From assembly GCA_023664365.1 (NCBI GenBank), contig JAMPFR010000002.1:47903-111902 (forward strand): a stretch of 64,000 nucleotides of DNA, written 5' to 3'. Each line of letters begins with the position of its first letter. The first letter of the stretch is position 1. Of this stretch, positions 27,837-37,434 are shown in pieces. The position numbers and the translations under genes were made by a program. The DNA comes from Acetatifactor muris. Its GTDB lineage: Bacteria; Bacillota; Clostridia; Lachnospirales; Lachnospiraceae. Below the pieces are notes generated by a model. That model searched no databases. It was not told where the DNA came from and was given only the letters and a program-made list of their open reading frames with translations.

Positions 27837-28508
27837 TCAAAAACCTTCCAGCAAATCTTTGGTAAGCATTTCAAAGGCTATCTTATCGTTTTTCACATAT
27901 GCAATTTTCGGCTGTACCTTCGGGCGTATACCCCATTTCGACTGCTTTGCGGTCGGTCTGTATTTGAAATCGCCGATTTTGATTTTCTCCGGCTCCATTT
28001 CAAGCGCTGCAATAAAGGCGTCCGGCTGTCCGTTGCCGCCGGCGTATGCCTCCCCGTATAAGCCTCCCAGAATAATAATATTTTTTGCGCTGATAATCGC
28101 GCTTCCGGGATAGACGTCACCCAATATGATAATGCTGTTCTCTGTCTCCAGAACCTCTTTATTCTTCAGGCTTCCCTTAAAGAACTGCCCGTCCTCCCCT
28201 TTGGAAAGCTTTTTTTCCGTATGGGCCAGGGCCTTGATAAACTTCTTGTTGGTAGCGTCGTCCTTTCCCACAATGCAGATAATGGTAAGGCTGCTGTTTT
28301 TTTGTATGGCGTCCAGAATCATAATCTCTTCGGCTCCGGACACCTGCCGGTCTTCAATGGACAGCGCCATGGACGCATCTCCGAAAAATGCCTTCGCCTC
28401 GGAAAATTTATAGGAAATCTCCTCCAGCAGTTCCTCAAAAGGCGCTTCCTTATCAAGATGTAACGATATTCCGTTGGGAAAGCTCTTAATCAATACCAAA
28501 TCCTTCAT
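27837..28508 (-). CDS. minC: Septum site-determining protein MinC
   Basis: An FtsZ antagonist. The 223 residues comprise an N-terminal FtsZ-inhibiting domain (about 1-105, LDKEAPFEELLEEISYKFSEAKAFF) and the C-terminal beta-helix that dimerises and binds MinD (NSIIILGDVYPGSAIISAKNIIILGGLYGEAYAG). It lies 44 bp upstream of minD. Confidence 0.96.
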   Translation of the reverse strand: MKDLVLIKSFPNGISLHLDKEAPFEELLEEISYKFSEAKAFFGDASMALSIEDRQVSGAEEIMILDAIQKNSSLTIICIVGKDDATNKKFIKALAHTEKKLSKGEDGQFFKGSLKNKEVLETENSIIILGDVYPGSAIISAKNIIILGGLYGEAYAGGNGQPDAFIAALEMEPEKIKIGDFKYRPTAKQSKWGIRPKVQPKIAYVKNDKIAFEMLTKDLLEGF

Positions 28509-28539
28509 CCGTTTACCACTCCCTTACTCATGCCCCGTA

Positions 28540-31422
28540 TTACAGTTCATTGGAGATACCTTCCTCCGGCGCGTCAGCCTCGCCGGTAATCAACTCATCC
28601 TCCTCTGCCAGTCCGTAATAATACATGATAATATTTCTGGTGGCCTGGGCGGCATGATCGGAGGAATATCCGAAAGGAATCCTGGTGGCGATGGCGATTT
28701 CCGGCTGTTCATAGGGTGCATAGCATACAAACAACGCATGGCTGGGTCTGGAACTGACCTGCTCCGCCGTACCTGTCTTTCCGGCCACTTCAACCGCCAA
28801 ATCCGCGAAATAAACCTTGTTTTGCACCACCTGACGCATACCCTTGTGAATGGCGTCCCAGTATTCCCCGGGCATTTCAATCACATTTCTCACATCCGGC
28901 TCCGGCTCCCGAATCAGGTTCCCCTCCCGATCCGTCACCTTGTCCAACAGCGTCAGATTAAAGCAGGTGCCGCTGTTGGCAACGGTGGTAACATACCTGG
29001 CGATTCCCACCGTGGTATAGCTGTTGGATCCCTGGCCGATTGCCGAACGAACCGCATCCAGCGTGGATACATTAGGCGCCGCCTCCGCAATCTCGATTCC
29101 CGATTTTTCCGTGAGACCGTACAAATCCGCGTACTCGTACAGGGTATTCAGACCTTCCGTATCATTATAGACGCCGTTTCTTGTGGAAAGCCGATAACCC
29201 ACATTGTAAAAATAATAGTTGCAGGAATCCCTGATAGCTGTAGTCAGGGTCTCATTCCCGTGGCCGCTCCGCCTCCAGCACCTGGGAGAAGGCTCAATCT
29301 CCGTAAAGGTTCCCACACAGGTAAACTTGTCCCGCAGGCTGATAACTCCCTCCATCAGGCCGGCGGTAGCCGTCACCATCTTAAAGGTGGATCCCGGAGC
29401 CAGCGCTGACTGGGTGGCGTAATTCCACTGGGGATTCGCCTTGTCCGCATTCAGCTTTGCAAAGTATTCCGCATCCACGGAATTAGCCATTTTGTTATTG
29501 TCATAGCCCGGATAGGAAACCATGGCAAGAATGTCGCCGGTGCTTGTATCCGTGATAATGCAGGAAGCATTACAGGGATCCAAGGCCAGCTGGGCCGGTG
29601 TAATGTCGATACTGTCTATCCTGTTTTTCATAAAGTTATATGCGGACAGCTTACCATTGTACAGGGCGCTCTCGTCCTCCGGCGGGATTTCCACCAGCAT
29701 CTGTTCGCAGAGTATCATGCAGACCTGCTTCCCTGTTATAGTGTCCGAAAGCAGCATATATTTATAAAAACGCTTCTGAAATTCCGTGTTCTTGTCTATC
29801 ATGGCAATGATGTAATCCAGAAGCACATCATAGATTTCCGCAGAATCCGAATATTTGTCGTCAATGCTCAGTTTACTCACGTCAATCCAGTTTTTGGAAA
29901 TACAGTATTTCAGGTATTCGTTCAGGCTGATAACCTCATCCGTAACCCATGCAATCTGAGTCGGGTCATTGGCGTCCACCGCCTCGGTTATGATAACGCC
30001 GTTTCTGTTCAGCAGCGTCACGATATTGCTCTCATAGGTCTGATATTCCTTTGACAGCTTTTTATAAGGCGTCCTGCTTTCCGTCAGTTCCTGTATAAGC
30101 TTCTCATAGACCTGCTCCTTATATGCAAGATATGCCTGGTAGACAGCCGTCTCCGTCTCCCCTGCATTTTCCGACGCCATATGCTTCACATCGATGATGG
30201 AATTGTTGAACATGGCAAAATACACATCATAGATGGGTATTTTAATATCCGAACTGCCGGCGTTGGCTGCCGCCTTATATTCCTTGGCGTTGATGATCTT
30301 TTCCGACACAAGTCCCGCCAGCTTCTGTTCCAGAATATTATATACCGCCTTCGTGAGTTCCATATCAATTGTGAGATAAACGTCCTGCCCGGCCTGGGCC
30401 TCTTTACGTTCCTCAATGGAAATCACCTTCCCCATATTGTCAACTACTACCCTTTCATAGCCCTTGACGCCCTGGAGCGTGGTTTCAAAAGCCGACTCAA
30501 TACCGCCCTTCCCCACCACATCATTGATATTATATACGTCGCTGCCCTTGCCCTGCTCCTCCATTTCGGCGTTCAAGGCAGTCAGCTCGTCCGAGGAAAT
30601 CTTGCCTGTATAGCCCAGCAGATGGGCAAAATACTTACTGTCCACATACTTCCGCACCGTGTCCTCCACGATGGTGACGCCGGGCAGCTCCTGGGAATTC
30701 TCCATAATTACGGCCACCGTCTTCTCGCTGACATCCGTGGCAACCGTGGTACCTATGTATTTTCTGTAGGAAGTAAGATCCATGGCATAGCGAATGGTGA
30801 CAAGCTTCAGCCAGTCTTCCCTGCTGTATCCTCTTCCCGGAATAAAGTCGCTCTTGGTATCCTCCGGATCCTCATACTCGCCAATGGCGAACTTTTCCTC
30901 CGAAAGAAATTCCAGCACCTCCTCCGCAGTGGATGCCTTCATCTCATCATCCAACTCACCTACGGTCTTTTTACCGTAAACGTCTGCCAGAAAACGCAAA
31001 AGGCTTGTCCCCTCCACCGTAAAAGCAAACTCTCCGTCCTCGTTCAGCATAATCTTGAAATCCGTAATTACATGGTCTCCGTTCCTCTCAATCATGTGAA
31101 TCAGCTTCAGGACGGTCTCGTTTAAGTTTGCATTCTTTTTCCTGCCGGACTCAAACACATCCTCTATTTTCACCGAGTATGCCAGTTCGTTATAGGCCAG
31201 AACGTTTCCGTTCCTGTCATAAATATTGCCCCTGGTGCTGGCTATGTCTCTGGTCTTTTCCGTTTCCAGCACAAAATTTTCCAGATATTCTTCGCCGTGG
31301 ACAATCTGCAAATCAAAGCAGCGATATATCAGAATCCCTCCCAGAATCAAAAAAACAAGGGTAAAAATTGTCAGGCGGCTGGTAAAAAAGCTTATTATCT
31401 TTTCCTTGAATTCATCAAACAT
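28540..31422 (-). CDS. mrdA: Penicillin-binding protein 2 (elongasome transpeptidase)
   Basis: Cross-links peptidoglycan with RodA. 960 residues, one N-terminal transmembrane helix (about 13-33), a PBP dimerisation domain and a transpeptidase domain with STFK (APGSTFKMVTATAG), SCN (RDSCNYYFYN) and KTG (VAGKTGTAEQ). PBP2 proteins are usually 600-720 residues. The extra length is a mainly helical insertion of about 230 residues at roughly 370-600, ahead of the TPAQLALDPCNASCIITD strand. The insertion contains no recognised domain. The gene overlaps mreD by 8 bp. Confidence 0.94.
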   Translation of the reverse strand: MFDEFKEKIISFFTSRLTIFTLVFLILGGILIYRCFDLQIVHGEEYLENFVLETEKTRDIASTRGNIYDRNGNVLAYNELAYSVKIEDVFESGRKKNANLNETVLKLIHMIERNGDHVITDFKIMLNEDGEFAFTVEGTSLLRFLADVYGKKTVGELDDEMKASTAEEVLEFLSEEKFAIGEYEDPEDTKSDFIPGRGYSREDWLKLVTIRYAMDLTSYRKYIGTTVATDVSEKTVAVIMENSQELPGVTIVEDTVRKYVDSKYFAHLLGYTGKISSDELTALNAEMEEQGKGSDVYNINDVVGKGGIESAFETTLQGVKGYERVVVDNMGKVISIEERKEAQAGQDVYLTIDMELTKAVYNILEQKLAGLVSEKIINAKEYKAAANAGSSDIKIPIYDVYFAMFNNSIIDVKHMASENAGETETAVYQAYLAYKEQVYEKLIQELTESRTPYKKLSKEYQTYESNIVTLLNRNGVIITEAVDANDPTQIAWVTDEVISLNEYLKYCISKNWIDVSKLSIDDKYSDSAEIYDVLLDYIIAMIDKNTEFQKRFYKYMLLSDTITGKQVCMILCEQMLVEIPPEDESALYNGKLSAYNFMKNRIDSIDITPAQLALDPCNASCIITDTSTGDILAMVSYPGYDNNKMANSVDAEYFAKLNADKANPQWNYATQSALAPGSTFKMVTATAGLMEGVISLRDKFTCVGTFTEIEPSPRCWRRSGHGNETLTTAIRDSCNYYFYNVGYRLSTRNGVYNDTEGLNTLYEYADLYGLTEKSGIEIAEAAPNVSTLDAVRSAIGQGSNSYTTVGIARYVTTVANSGTCFNLTLLDKVTDREGNLIREPEPDVRNVIEMPGEYWDAIHKGMRQVVQNKVYFADLAVEVAGKTGTAEQVSSRPSHALFVCYAPYEQPEIAIATRIPFGYSSDHAAQATRNIIMYYYGLAEEDELITGEADAPEEGISNEL

Positions 31423-31933
31423 ATCTCTGTGCCCTCCTTCTTTCCCGGGCCTCCAGTTTTCCGTTTACCTTTAATATCAACGGATACAGAAACAGCGTCA
31501 CCACAATGGTATAAAGCACCTCCGGCAAAATCACATGGGAAAAATAGTAGGTAAACTGAAATTTGCCGCGAAGCATAAACAACAATATGTAACAGATTGT
31601 ACCGTAGGACAAATCACTGGTCACTATCAGCGCTATGGGAAGCTTAATGTCCTCGGGATAAAATATGCGGCTGAACTTGCCGTTCAGGTAACCTATGTAC
31701 ATCAGCACCAGAGCATAGAATCCCAGGAAGCTTCCGAAAAAAATATCGTTTAGCAGCCCGCAGAAAAAACCGATTATCAGCCCTTCCTTCTCCCCTCTCA
31801 TAAAGCCGAAGGACGCCGTCAGGACAATCATCATATTGGGAATAATACCGGCAAAGGCAATATGGCTGAACACACTGCACTGCAGAATGAAGCTGACCAG
31901 CACAAACAGCGTCACAACAAATTTTCTGAGCAT
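31415..31933 (-). CDS. mreD: Rod-shape-determining protein MreD
   Basis: Membrane component of the elongasome, 172 residues with five to six helices. Family-like stretches are FGFMRGEKEGLIIGFFCGLLNDIFFGSFLGFYAL and LPEVLYTIVVTLFLYPLI. It lies between mreC (20 bp upstream) and pbp2. Confidence 0.93.
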   Translation of the reverse strand: MLRKFVVTLFVLVSFILQCSVFSHIAFAGIIPNMMIVLTASFGFMRGEKEGLIIGFFCGLLNDIFFGSFLGFYALVLMYIGYLNGKFSRIFYPEDIKLPIALIVTSDLSYGTICYILLFMLRGKFQFTYYFSHVILPEVLYTIVVTLFLYPLILKVNGKLEARERRRAQRYV

Positions 31934-31952
31934 ACTGCCTCCTTTCCGCTTT

Positions 31953-32828
31953 TTACTGCCAGTTCTGGGGAACCTGCTTTCTGTCTGTGATAACCAGCAC
32001 CTCCCCCAGGTGTTCGAAATCCACCGCAGGCGTAATCAATCCGGATTTTGTCAGGTTGTTGGCGTCTTTTTCAATGGAACTGATATATCCGATCAAAATA
32101 TTCGGCAGAAACTTATCGCTGATGTTGGAGGTTACCACCTTGTCTCCCTCCACCACCAGATTTCTGCTGTCCACCAGCTGGCTGAAGCTGATGCAGTTGT
32201 CCGCCATCAGCTGCAGATCCCCTGCCACCATCATATTGTCCTCCGTGGAAAGAGTCATGCCGCTGACATAACAGTTATCGGAAATAATGGACGTCACCTT
32301 TGCCCAATTGGGCCCTACCGACGTGATACGCCCCACCAGACCGCCTCCCGCGATAACGTTCATGTCCAGGGCCAGCCCGTTCTCACTGCCTTTATCAATC
32401 AGGAAGGAGGAATACCAGTTTCCGGCGTCCCGGCCGATAATACGGGCGGCCACCTTATTGTACTCTCCGTACTGTTCGCTTAAGTCAACCAGCTCTCTCA
32501 AGCTGTTCAATTCATATTTATCCTGCTGAAGCAGGATGTTCTCTTCTGTCAGCGCGGCAATTTCTTCCTTCAGCCGGGCATTCTCATCCAGAAGGGACCG
32601 TATCTGCACCAGTTCCTCAGAACGGTTGGAAAGCCAGCTTCCCAGCTTCCCGATTCCCTGCTGAAAGGGCACCACCACATAACCCACCACCGAATTCAGC
32701 GGCCTGTTAAATACATCCGTGCCAAAGGTAACCAGCATCAGCAGAGTACAGAGTATGGTTAAAATTAAAAGGAGATATTTACTCGGCAAAGTAAATCTCT
32801 CCCCTTTTCTTTTTATTACTGGGCTCAT
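31953..32828 (-). CDS. mreC: Rod-shape-determining protein MreC
   Basis: Periplasm-facing elongasome scaffold. 291 residues: a transmembrane helix (about 18-38), a coiled coil (about 70-112) and the double beta-barrel, with AARIIGRDAGNWYSSFLIDKGSENGL and GLVGRITSVGPNWAKVTSIIS. The start codon overlaps the mreB stop by 4 bp (ATGA). Confidence 0.95.
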   Translation of the reverse strand: MSPVIKRKGERFTLPSKYLLLILTILCTLLMLVTFGTDVFNRPLNSVVGYVVVPFQQGIGKLGSWLSNRSEELVQIRSLLDENARLKEEIAALTEENILLQQDKYELNSLRELVDLSEQYGEYNKVAARIIGRDAGNWYSSFLIDKGSENGLALDMNVIAGGGLVGRITSVGPNWAKVTSIISDNCYVSGMTLSTEDNMMVAGDLQLMADNCISFSQLVDSRNLVVEGDKVVTSNISDKFLPNILIGYISSIEKDANNLTKSGLITPAVDFEHLGEVLVITDRKQVPQNWQ

Positions 32829-33835
32829 TTACTCATCCCTTCGATTGCATACGCTACGGATTTATAGTTGTCGTCCTTGATAATCTTGGCAAGTCCCATA
32901 ACCACGCTGGTAGAGGGGCTTTCCGCCACGTTCACCTTCAGTCCCGTGCCCGTTGCCATTCTCTCCGCCAAATGATTCACCTGAGAAGCTCCCCCGGTCA
33001 GGAAAATGCCGTGTCGGTAAATATCCGCCGCAAGCTCGGGAGGCGTCCTCTCCAGAATCACCTTCACATTGTCGATAATCGTATTAAAATGCTCCTCCAG
33101 ACAGTCATCCACCAGCTTTGTGGGTATCTCCCGCTCCACGGGAAGCCCGGTCACAATATCCCTGCCGTAGACCACCGCTCCCGCGCCGCTCTCCTCCAGC
33201 TCCCGCAGGGAAATCTTTACGGACTCCGCCGTCTTGCCGCCGATTATCAGGCTGAATTCCTTCCTGACCGCTGCCCGGATTGCCTCGTCAAACTTTAAAC
33301 CCCCCGTCTTAATCAGACGGCTCAGTACAATCCCCCCCAGAGACAGAATGGAGATCTCCGTGGTCTCGTAACCCACGTTCACCACCAGCACTCCCTGGGA
33401 ATTTTTAACATCGATTTCCAGCCCCAGTCCGTCTGCAACGGCTTTTTCCACCACCATTATCCGTTTCGCCTTTACCCCCGCGTCCTTCACCAGGTCATAG
33501 AAGGCTCTCTTTTCCACCTCCGTCACATCCGTGGGCACCGCAATATAAAAGTCCGCAGGCTTGCTGTTCCCCTTCTGAAGATCCGCCACGAAATAACGGA
33601 CCAGGGTCTCCATATTCTTAATGTCCGCAATGACACCGTTGGAAAGCGGATAGGATATATGAATATTTCCGGGGGCTTTCTCATACATTTCAAATGCAGA
33701 ATCCCCGTAAGCAAAAAGCGTATTCTTATTCTCGATAGCAATCATGTTCTTTTCAATGAGAACCTTGTCATCACTTCTGCTGTAGATTTTAATGTTGTTG
33801 GTGCCGAGATCGATACCAAATGCGTTGTTTGCCAA
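32825..33835 (-). CDS. mreB: Actin-like rod-shape protein MreB
   Basis: Forms membrane-bound filaments that steer cell-wall synthesis. 336 residues with the actin-fold phosphate loop FGIDLGTNNIKIY, VVNVGYETTEISILSLGGIV (phosphate 2) and IFLTGGASQVNHLAERM (adenosine motif). The sequence departs more than usual from classical MreB: for example DLGTNN replaces DLGTAN, and the N-terminal SPS-V-A region is changed to KNMIAIENKN. It heads mreB-mreC-mreD-pbp2-minCDE. Confidence 0.93.
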   Translation of the reverse strand: MANNAFGIDLGTNNIKIYSRSDDKVLIEKNMIAIENKNTLFAYGDSAFEMYEKAPGNIHISYPLSNGVIADIKNMETLVRYFVADLQKGNSKPADFYIAVPTDVTEVEKRAFYDLVKDAGVKAKRIMVVEKAVADGLGLEIDVKNSQGVLVVNVGYETTEISILSLGGIVLSRLIKTGGLKFDEAIRAAVRKEFSLIIGGKTAESVKISLRELEESGAGAVVYGRDIVTGLPVEREIPTKLVDDCLEEHFNTIIDNVKVILERTPPELAADIYRHGIFLTGGASQVNHLAERMATGTGLKVNVAESPSTSVVMGLAKIIKDDNYKSVAYAIEGMSK

Positions 33836-33867
33836 AATGACAACCCCTTTCTTATCGTAACTATCAG

Positions 33868-34569
33868 TTAATTTTCGTCTGCGAACCAGGAGGCCTCCCG
33901 GAAACTGACATACCGGTTATCTCCTATCACAATATGATCCAGCAGGGGAATATCCATTTTATCCCCCAGCTCTCTGACCGCAGCCGTGATCTCTATGTCG
34001 CTTTCGCTGGGCGACGGATCCCCGCTGGGATGATTGTGTACCAGCAGTATATTCACCGCCTTTGCATCCAGGGCCTCCAGAAAGATTTCCCTGGGAGAAA
34101 TCAGCGCCATCCTTACGCTGCCCTCCGACAGCTTCTTTTCACGGATGAGCCGGCCCTTTGCGTCAAGGCTGGCAAGAAATACGCATTCCGTATCCCTGTG
34201 CCGCAGTTTTTCCATGAAATATGCAGCAACCTGTCCGGAATTGGTAAATTTCTCTCCCGCTCCGGCAGTAGCCGCGCTGATACGCACGGACAGCTCCGCG
34301 ATACACTTCAGCTTCACCGCCTTAACCTGACCGATTCCCTTGATGCCCTCCAGCTCCTCCAGACTCACGTCATGGAGGCCCAAAAGCCCCTTCTTGGGGT
34401 ACCTGGTCAGCCCCAGCACCTGTTCCGCCAGCTGAACCGCACTTTTTTCCTTTGTGCCGGTTCTGATAATGATTGCCAGAAGCTCAGCTTCCGTCAGGTT
34501 CTCCGGCCCGAAACGCAGAAATCTTTCATAGGGCAGTTCCTGCGCTGCATCCGCCTTCTTCTGCGGCAT
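33868..34569 (-). CDS. radC: RadC family JAMM-domain protein
   Basis: 233 residues: an N-terminal helix-hairpin-helix-like part (about 1-100) and a JAMM metalloprotease-type domain with HNHPSGDPSPSESD, which carries the zinc ligands. The family was once thought to repair DNA; its role is not settled. The standard position is directly upstream of mreB, as here. Confidence 0.93.
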   Translation of the reverse strand: MPQKKADAAQELPYERFLRFGPENLTEAELLAIIIRTGTKEKSAVQLAEQVLGLTRYPKKGLLGLHDVSLEELEGIKGIGQVKAVKLKCIAELSVRISAATAGAGEKFTNSGQVAAYFMEKLRHRDTECVFLASLDAKGRLIREKKLSEGSVRMALISPREIFLEALDAKAVNILLVHNHPSGDPSPSESDIEITAAVRELGDKMDIPLLDHIVIGDNRYVSFREASWFADEN

Positions 34570-34646
34570 ACATGACTCCTTCTACCTTCTTCCGTCCACC
34601 GGAAGAGAATGCAAAGCATTCTTCTAAGCGGACAGCGTCCGCTTTT

Positions 34647-34886
34647 TCAGCGGATAAAGCGATATACCACCAGCGCTATGACTACGCCGATGACGCTCGC
34701 AATGGTAATGTGGATTGTCAGTCCAAAGGTCAGAACGAAGAATCCAAGGTCAAGAACAATGGGAGAACTCAGCCCGAAGGACTGCCCGTAGTTTAAAAAG
34801 CTGCCCTGAAAATATGAACCGATAAACCGCCCTATGACAAATCCCACAAGCACCAGCAGCACCGGCAGCCAATTTCCTTTTTTCAA
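34647..34886 (-). CDS. DUF4321 family small membrane protein
   Basis: 79 residues with an N-terminal helix (about 6-22) and a second hydrophobic region (about 44-76). The family is found next to radC-mreB in Clostridia and has no known function. The mid segment FGLSSPIVLDLGFFVLTFGL is typical. Upstream, two hairpins (about 34922-34972) lie in a 190-bp gap before the PLP enzyme gene. Confidence 0.82.
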   Translation of the reverse strand: MKKGNWLPVLLVLVGFVIGRFIGSYFQGSFLNYGQSFGLSSPIVLDLGFFVLTFGLTIHITIASVIGVVIALVVYRFIR

Positions 34887-35079
34887 AACAATTCCTCAAC
34901 TTTCTTTTGTACTGTTTGCGCCGTCCTTTTCCGCTGCCCGTGCGGGAAAAGACGGTCCGGATGCCCCTTCGGACATTCCATGCTTCACATTAAGGTTTAT
35001 TTTACCATAAAATGAAAAAGCTGTACACAAAAATCAAATAATTAATTTTTATCTTTTTCGACCGGTTTTTCCCGCAGGG

Positions 35080-36375
35080 TCAGCACGGCCCTGATTTCTT
35101 CACAATTCCTCTGTCAACCAGAAACTGCAGGGATTTCAGAATTCCCAGCTTGGCGTGGAACCAGGTCAGCCCTCCCTGAAAATATACCGCATAGGGCGGC
35201 TTGAGCGGCCCGTCTGCGGAAAGCTCTATGGAGGAGCCGGATACAAACGCTCCTGCAGCCATGATGACCTTTGCGTCATATCCCGGCATATCCCAGGGCT
35301 GAGGCGTCACATGGCTGTCCACGGAGGCCGCCGCCTGAATGCCCTGACAGAAGGCGATCACACCTTCCGGGGTGCCGAAGGTAATGGCCTGAATGATGTC
35401 GTGGCGGCTTTCAACACTGTCCGGCGCCACCGGGAAGCCCAAGGGTTCATACAGATTTGCCGCAAAAATTGCTCCCTTCAGCGCGGCCGCAGTCACCGTC
35501 GGCGCCAGAAACAGGCCCTGATAAAAATCCTTTAATACTCCCAGGGAGGCGCCCACTTCCTTGCCCAGTCCGGGGGATGTCAGCCGGAAGGCCGCATTTT
35601 CCACACACTCCCGTTTCCCTGCAATATAGCCGCCGATGGGCGCAAGCCCGCCCCCTGGATTTTTGATGAGGGATCCCACCACCATATCCGCTCCCGCCTC
35701 GGCAGGCTCTATTGTTTCCACGAACTCGCCGTAGCAGTTGTCCACCATACAGATGACATCCGGCTTGATTCCCTTGATAAAGGCAATCAGATCTCCGATT
35801 TTCTCCACTGACAGGGTGGGCCTGGTCTGATAGCCCTTGGAACGCTGAATGGTTACAAGCCTGGTATGTTGATTTACCGCCTTCCTGACGGCTTCATAGT
35901 CAAAGCCGCCGTCGGGCAGCAGATCCACCTGGCGGTAAGAGATTCCGTACTCCGCAAGAGAGCCTCTGGAAGGACGGATACCTATGACCTCCTCCAGCGT
36001 GTCATAGGGCTTTCCCACCGGGGAAAGCAGTTCATCTCCCGGCCGCAGATTACTCATCAACGCCAGGGCCAGGGCATGGGTGCCGCAGGTAATCTGGGGA
36101 CGCACCAGAGCGTCCTCCGTGCCAAAAACCTTGGCGTACACAGCCTCCAGGGTATCCCGCCCGAGATCATTGTAGCCGTAGCCGGTAGTGCCCAGCAGAC
36201 AGGCCTCGCTGACCCGGCAGTCCTGCATTGCCTTCACCACCTTCATCTGGTTATACTCCGCATTTTCATCAATCCTCTGAAACCGGGCAGCCAGTTTTTC
36301 CAAAACTGACTCCCCGTATTCATACACCTGTTTCCCGATGCCCATCCGGGCGTACATTTCCCGTAATTCAGCCAT
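35080..36375 (-). CDS. YnbB-like PLP-dependent enzyme (aluminium resistance/methionine gamma-lyase family)
   Basis: A fold-type I PLP enzyme of the Cys/Met metabolism superfamily, annotated in the literature as aluminium resistance protein or methionine gamma-lyase-like. GGAGG 6 nt before the ATG at 36375 selects the second start, giving 431 residues. The PLP lysine is in SLIKNPGGGLAPIGGYIAGK. CGTHALALALMSNLRPGDELLSP and CMVDNCYGEFVE (aspartate to the pyridine nitrogen) are present. In many Firmicutes hfq lies between miaA and this gene; here they are neighbours. Confidence 0.9.
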   Translation of the reverse strand: MAELREMYARMGIGKQVYEYGESVLEKLAARFQRIDENAEYNQMKVVKAMQDCRVSEACLLGTTGYGYNDLGRDTLEAVYAKVFGTEDALVRPQITCGTHALALALMSNLRPGDELLSPVGKPYDTLEEVIGIRPSRGSLAEYGISYRQVDLLPDGGFDYEAVRKAVNQHTRLVTIQRSKGYQTRPTLSVEKIGDLIAFIKGIKPDVICMVDNCYGEFVETIEPAEAGADMVVGSLIKNPGGGLAPIGGYIAGKRECVENAAFRLTSPGLGKEVGASLGVLKDFYQGLFLAPTVTAAALKGAIFAANLYEPLGFPVAPDSVESRHDIIQAITFGTPEGVIAFCQGIQAAASVDSHVTPQPWDMPGYDAKVIMAAGAFVSGSSIELSADGPLKPPYAVYFQGGLTWFHAKLGILKSLQFLVDRGIVKKSGPC

Positions 36376-36394
36376 GCTATCCTCCACCTTCATC

Positions 36395-37426
36395 CTATTC
36401 GCAGGACGCCCCGCCCCAGCCCCCCGGCAAGCTGCTCTTACTGTCAGGATCTTCCGGAATATCCGTGCAGCCGCTCCGATCCTTCATTTTATCAAGCATA
36501 AAGGCCAGCATCCTGTCCTCATCATAGTCAAATTCCTCTTTATTGACCCAGATCACATCCCGTTCCCTGCGAAACCAGGTGAGCTGCCGCTTGGCAAAAT
36601 GTCTGGTATCCCGTTTTAATATTTCCACGGCCTCCTCATAAGTGGTTTCCCCTTCAAGCCACGCCAGAAGCTCCTTGTAGCCCAGCCCCTGCATAGACAC
36701 CATGTCTTTCCTGCATCCCATGTCCCGCAGCCGTCTGACTTCATCCGCAAGGCCCCGAACCAGCATTTCGTCCACCCGCTGCTCAATGCGGGCATAGAGC
36801 CTGTCCCGTTCTTCATTCAGCACAAAATAGCAGGAAGCATAAGCGCTTTCCTTCTGTCTCTCCCGAAGGTTATGCTCCGAAATACGCTTCCCCGTCAGAT
36901 GATGAAATTCCAGAGCCCGGACGGTACGCTTTATGTTGTTTGTGTGAATTTCCTCCGCCGCTGCCGGATCCGCCTCCCGCAGAAGGGTATGGAGATATTC
37001 CGCCCCTTTTTCGGCCGCAAGCTTCTCCAGTTCCCTTCTGTATGCCGTATCCTCCGGCTCTTCCGTGAAATCCACGTCCCGCAGAAGGGCCTGAATATAA
37101 AAACCGGTACCCCCGGTGACAACGGGAATATGCCCCCTCTCATATATTCCTCTGATACACTCTTCGCAGCGCTCCTTAAACAGCACTACATTAAAGGGTT
37201 CCCAGGGTTCCAGAATATCAATCATATGGTGGGGAATGCCCTGCATTTCCTCCGGCCTGATTTTAGCGGTCCCAATGTCCATATGCCGGTACACCTGCAT
37301 GGAATCTGCCGATACAATCTCGCCGTTTACTGCCGCCGCCAACGCAAGGGACAGCCTGGTTTTTCCCACGGCAGTAGGCCCTGTCAGCACCACCAGCGGA
37401 GGCTTACGTTTTTCCTGTATTTCCAT
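36395..37426 (-). CDS. miaA: tRNA dimethylallyltransferase
   Basis: Adds the isopentenyl group to A37 of tRNAs reading UNN codons, the substrate for MiaB (encoded at 50168). The protein is 343 residues from the ATG at 37426, which follows GAGG. Signatures: GPTAVGKTRLSL, SADSMQVYRHMDIGTAK, PHHMIDI, and QALLRDVDFTEEP. A zinc-finger-less C-terminus is normal in bacteria. It overlaps mutL at the alternative upstream ATG (37438). Confidence 0.96.
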   Translation of the reverse strand: MEIQEKRKPPLVVLTGPTAVGKTRLSLALAAAVNGEIVSADSMQVYRHMDIGTAKIRPEEMQGIPHHMIDILEPWEPFNVVLFKERCEECIRGIYERGHIPVVTGGTGFYIQALLRDVDFTEEPEDTAYRRELEKLAAEKGAEYLHTLLREADPAAAEEIHTNNIKRTVRALEFHHLTGKRISEHNLRERQKESAYASCYFVLNEERDRLYARIEQRVDEMLVRGLADEVRRLRDMGCRKDMVSMQGLGYKELLAWLEGETTYEEAVEILKRDTRHFAKRQLTWFRRERDVIWVNKEEFDYDEDRMLAFMLDKMKDRSGCTDIPEDPDSKSSLPGGWGGASCE

Positions 37427-37434
37427 ATTCTGCC

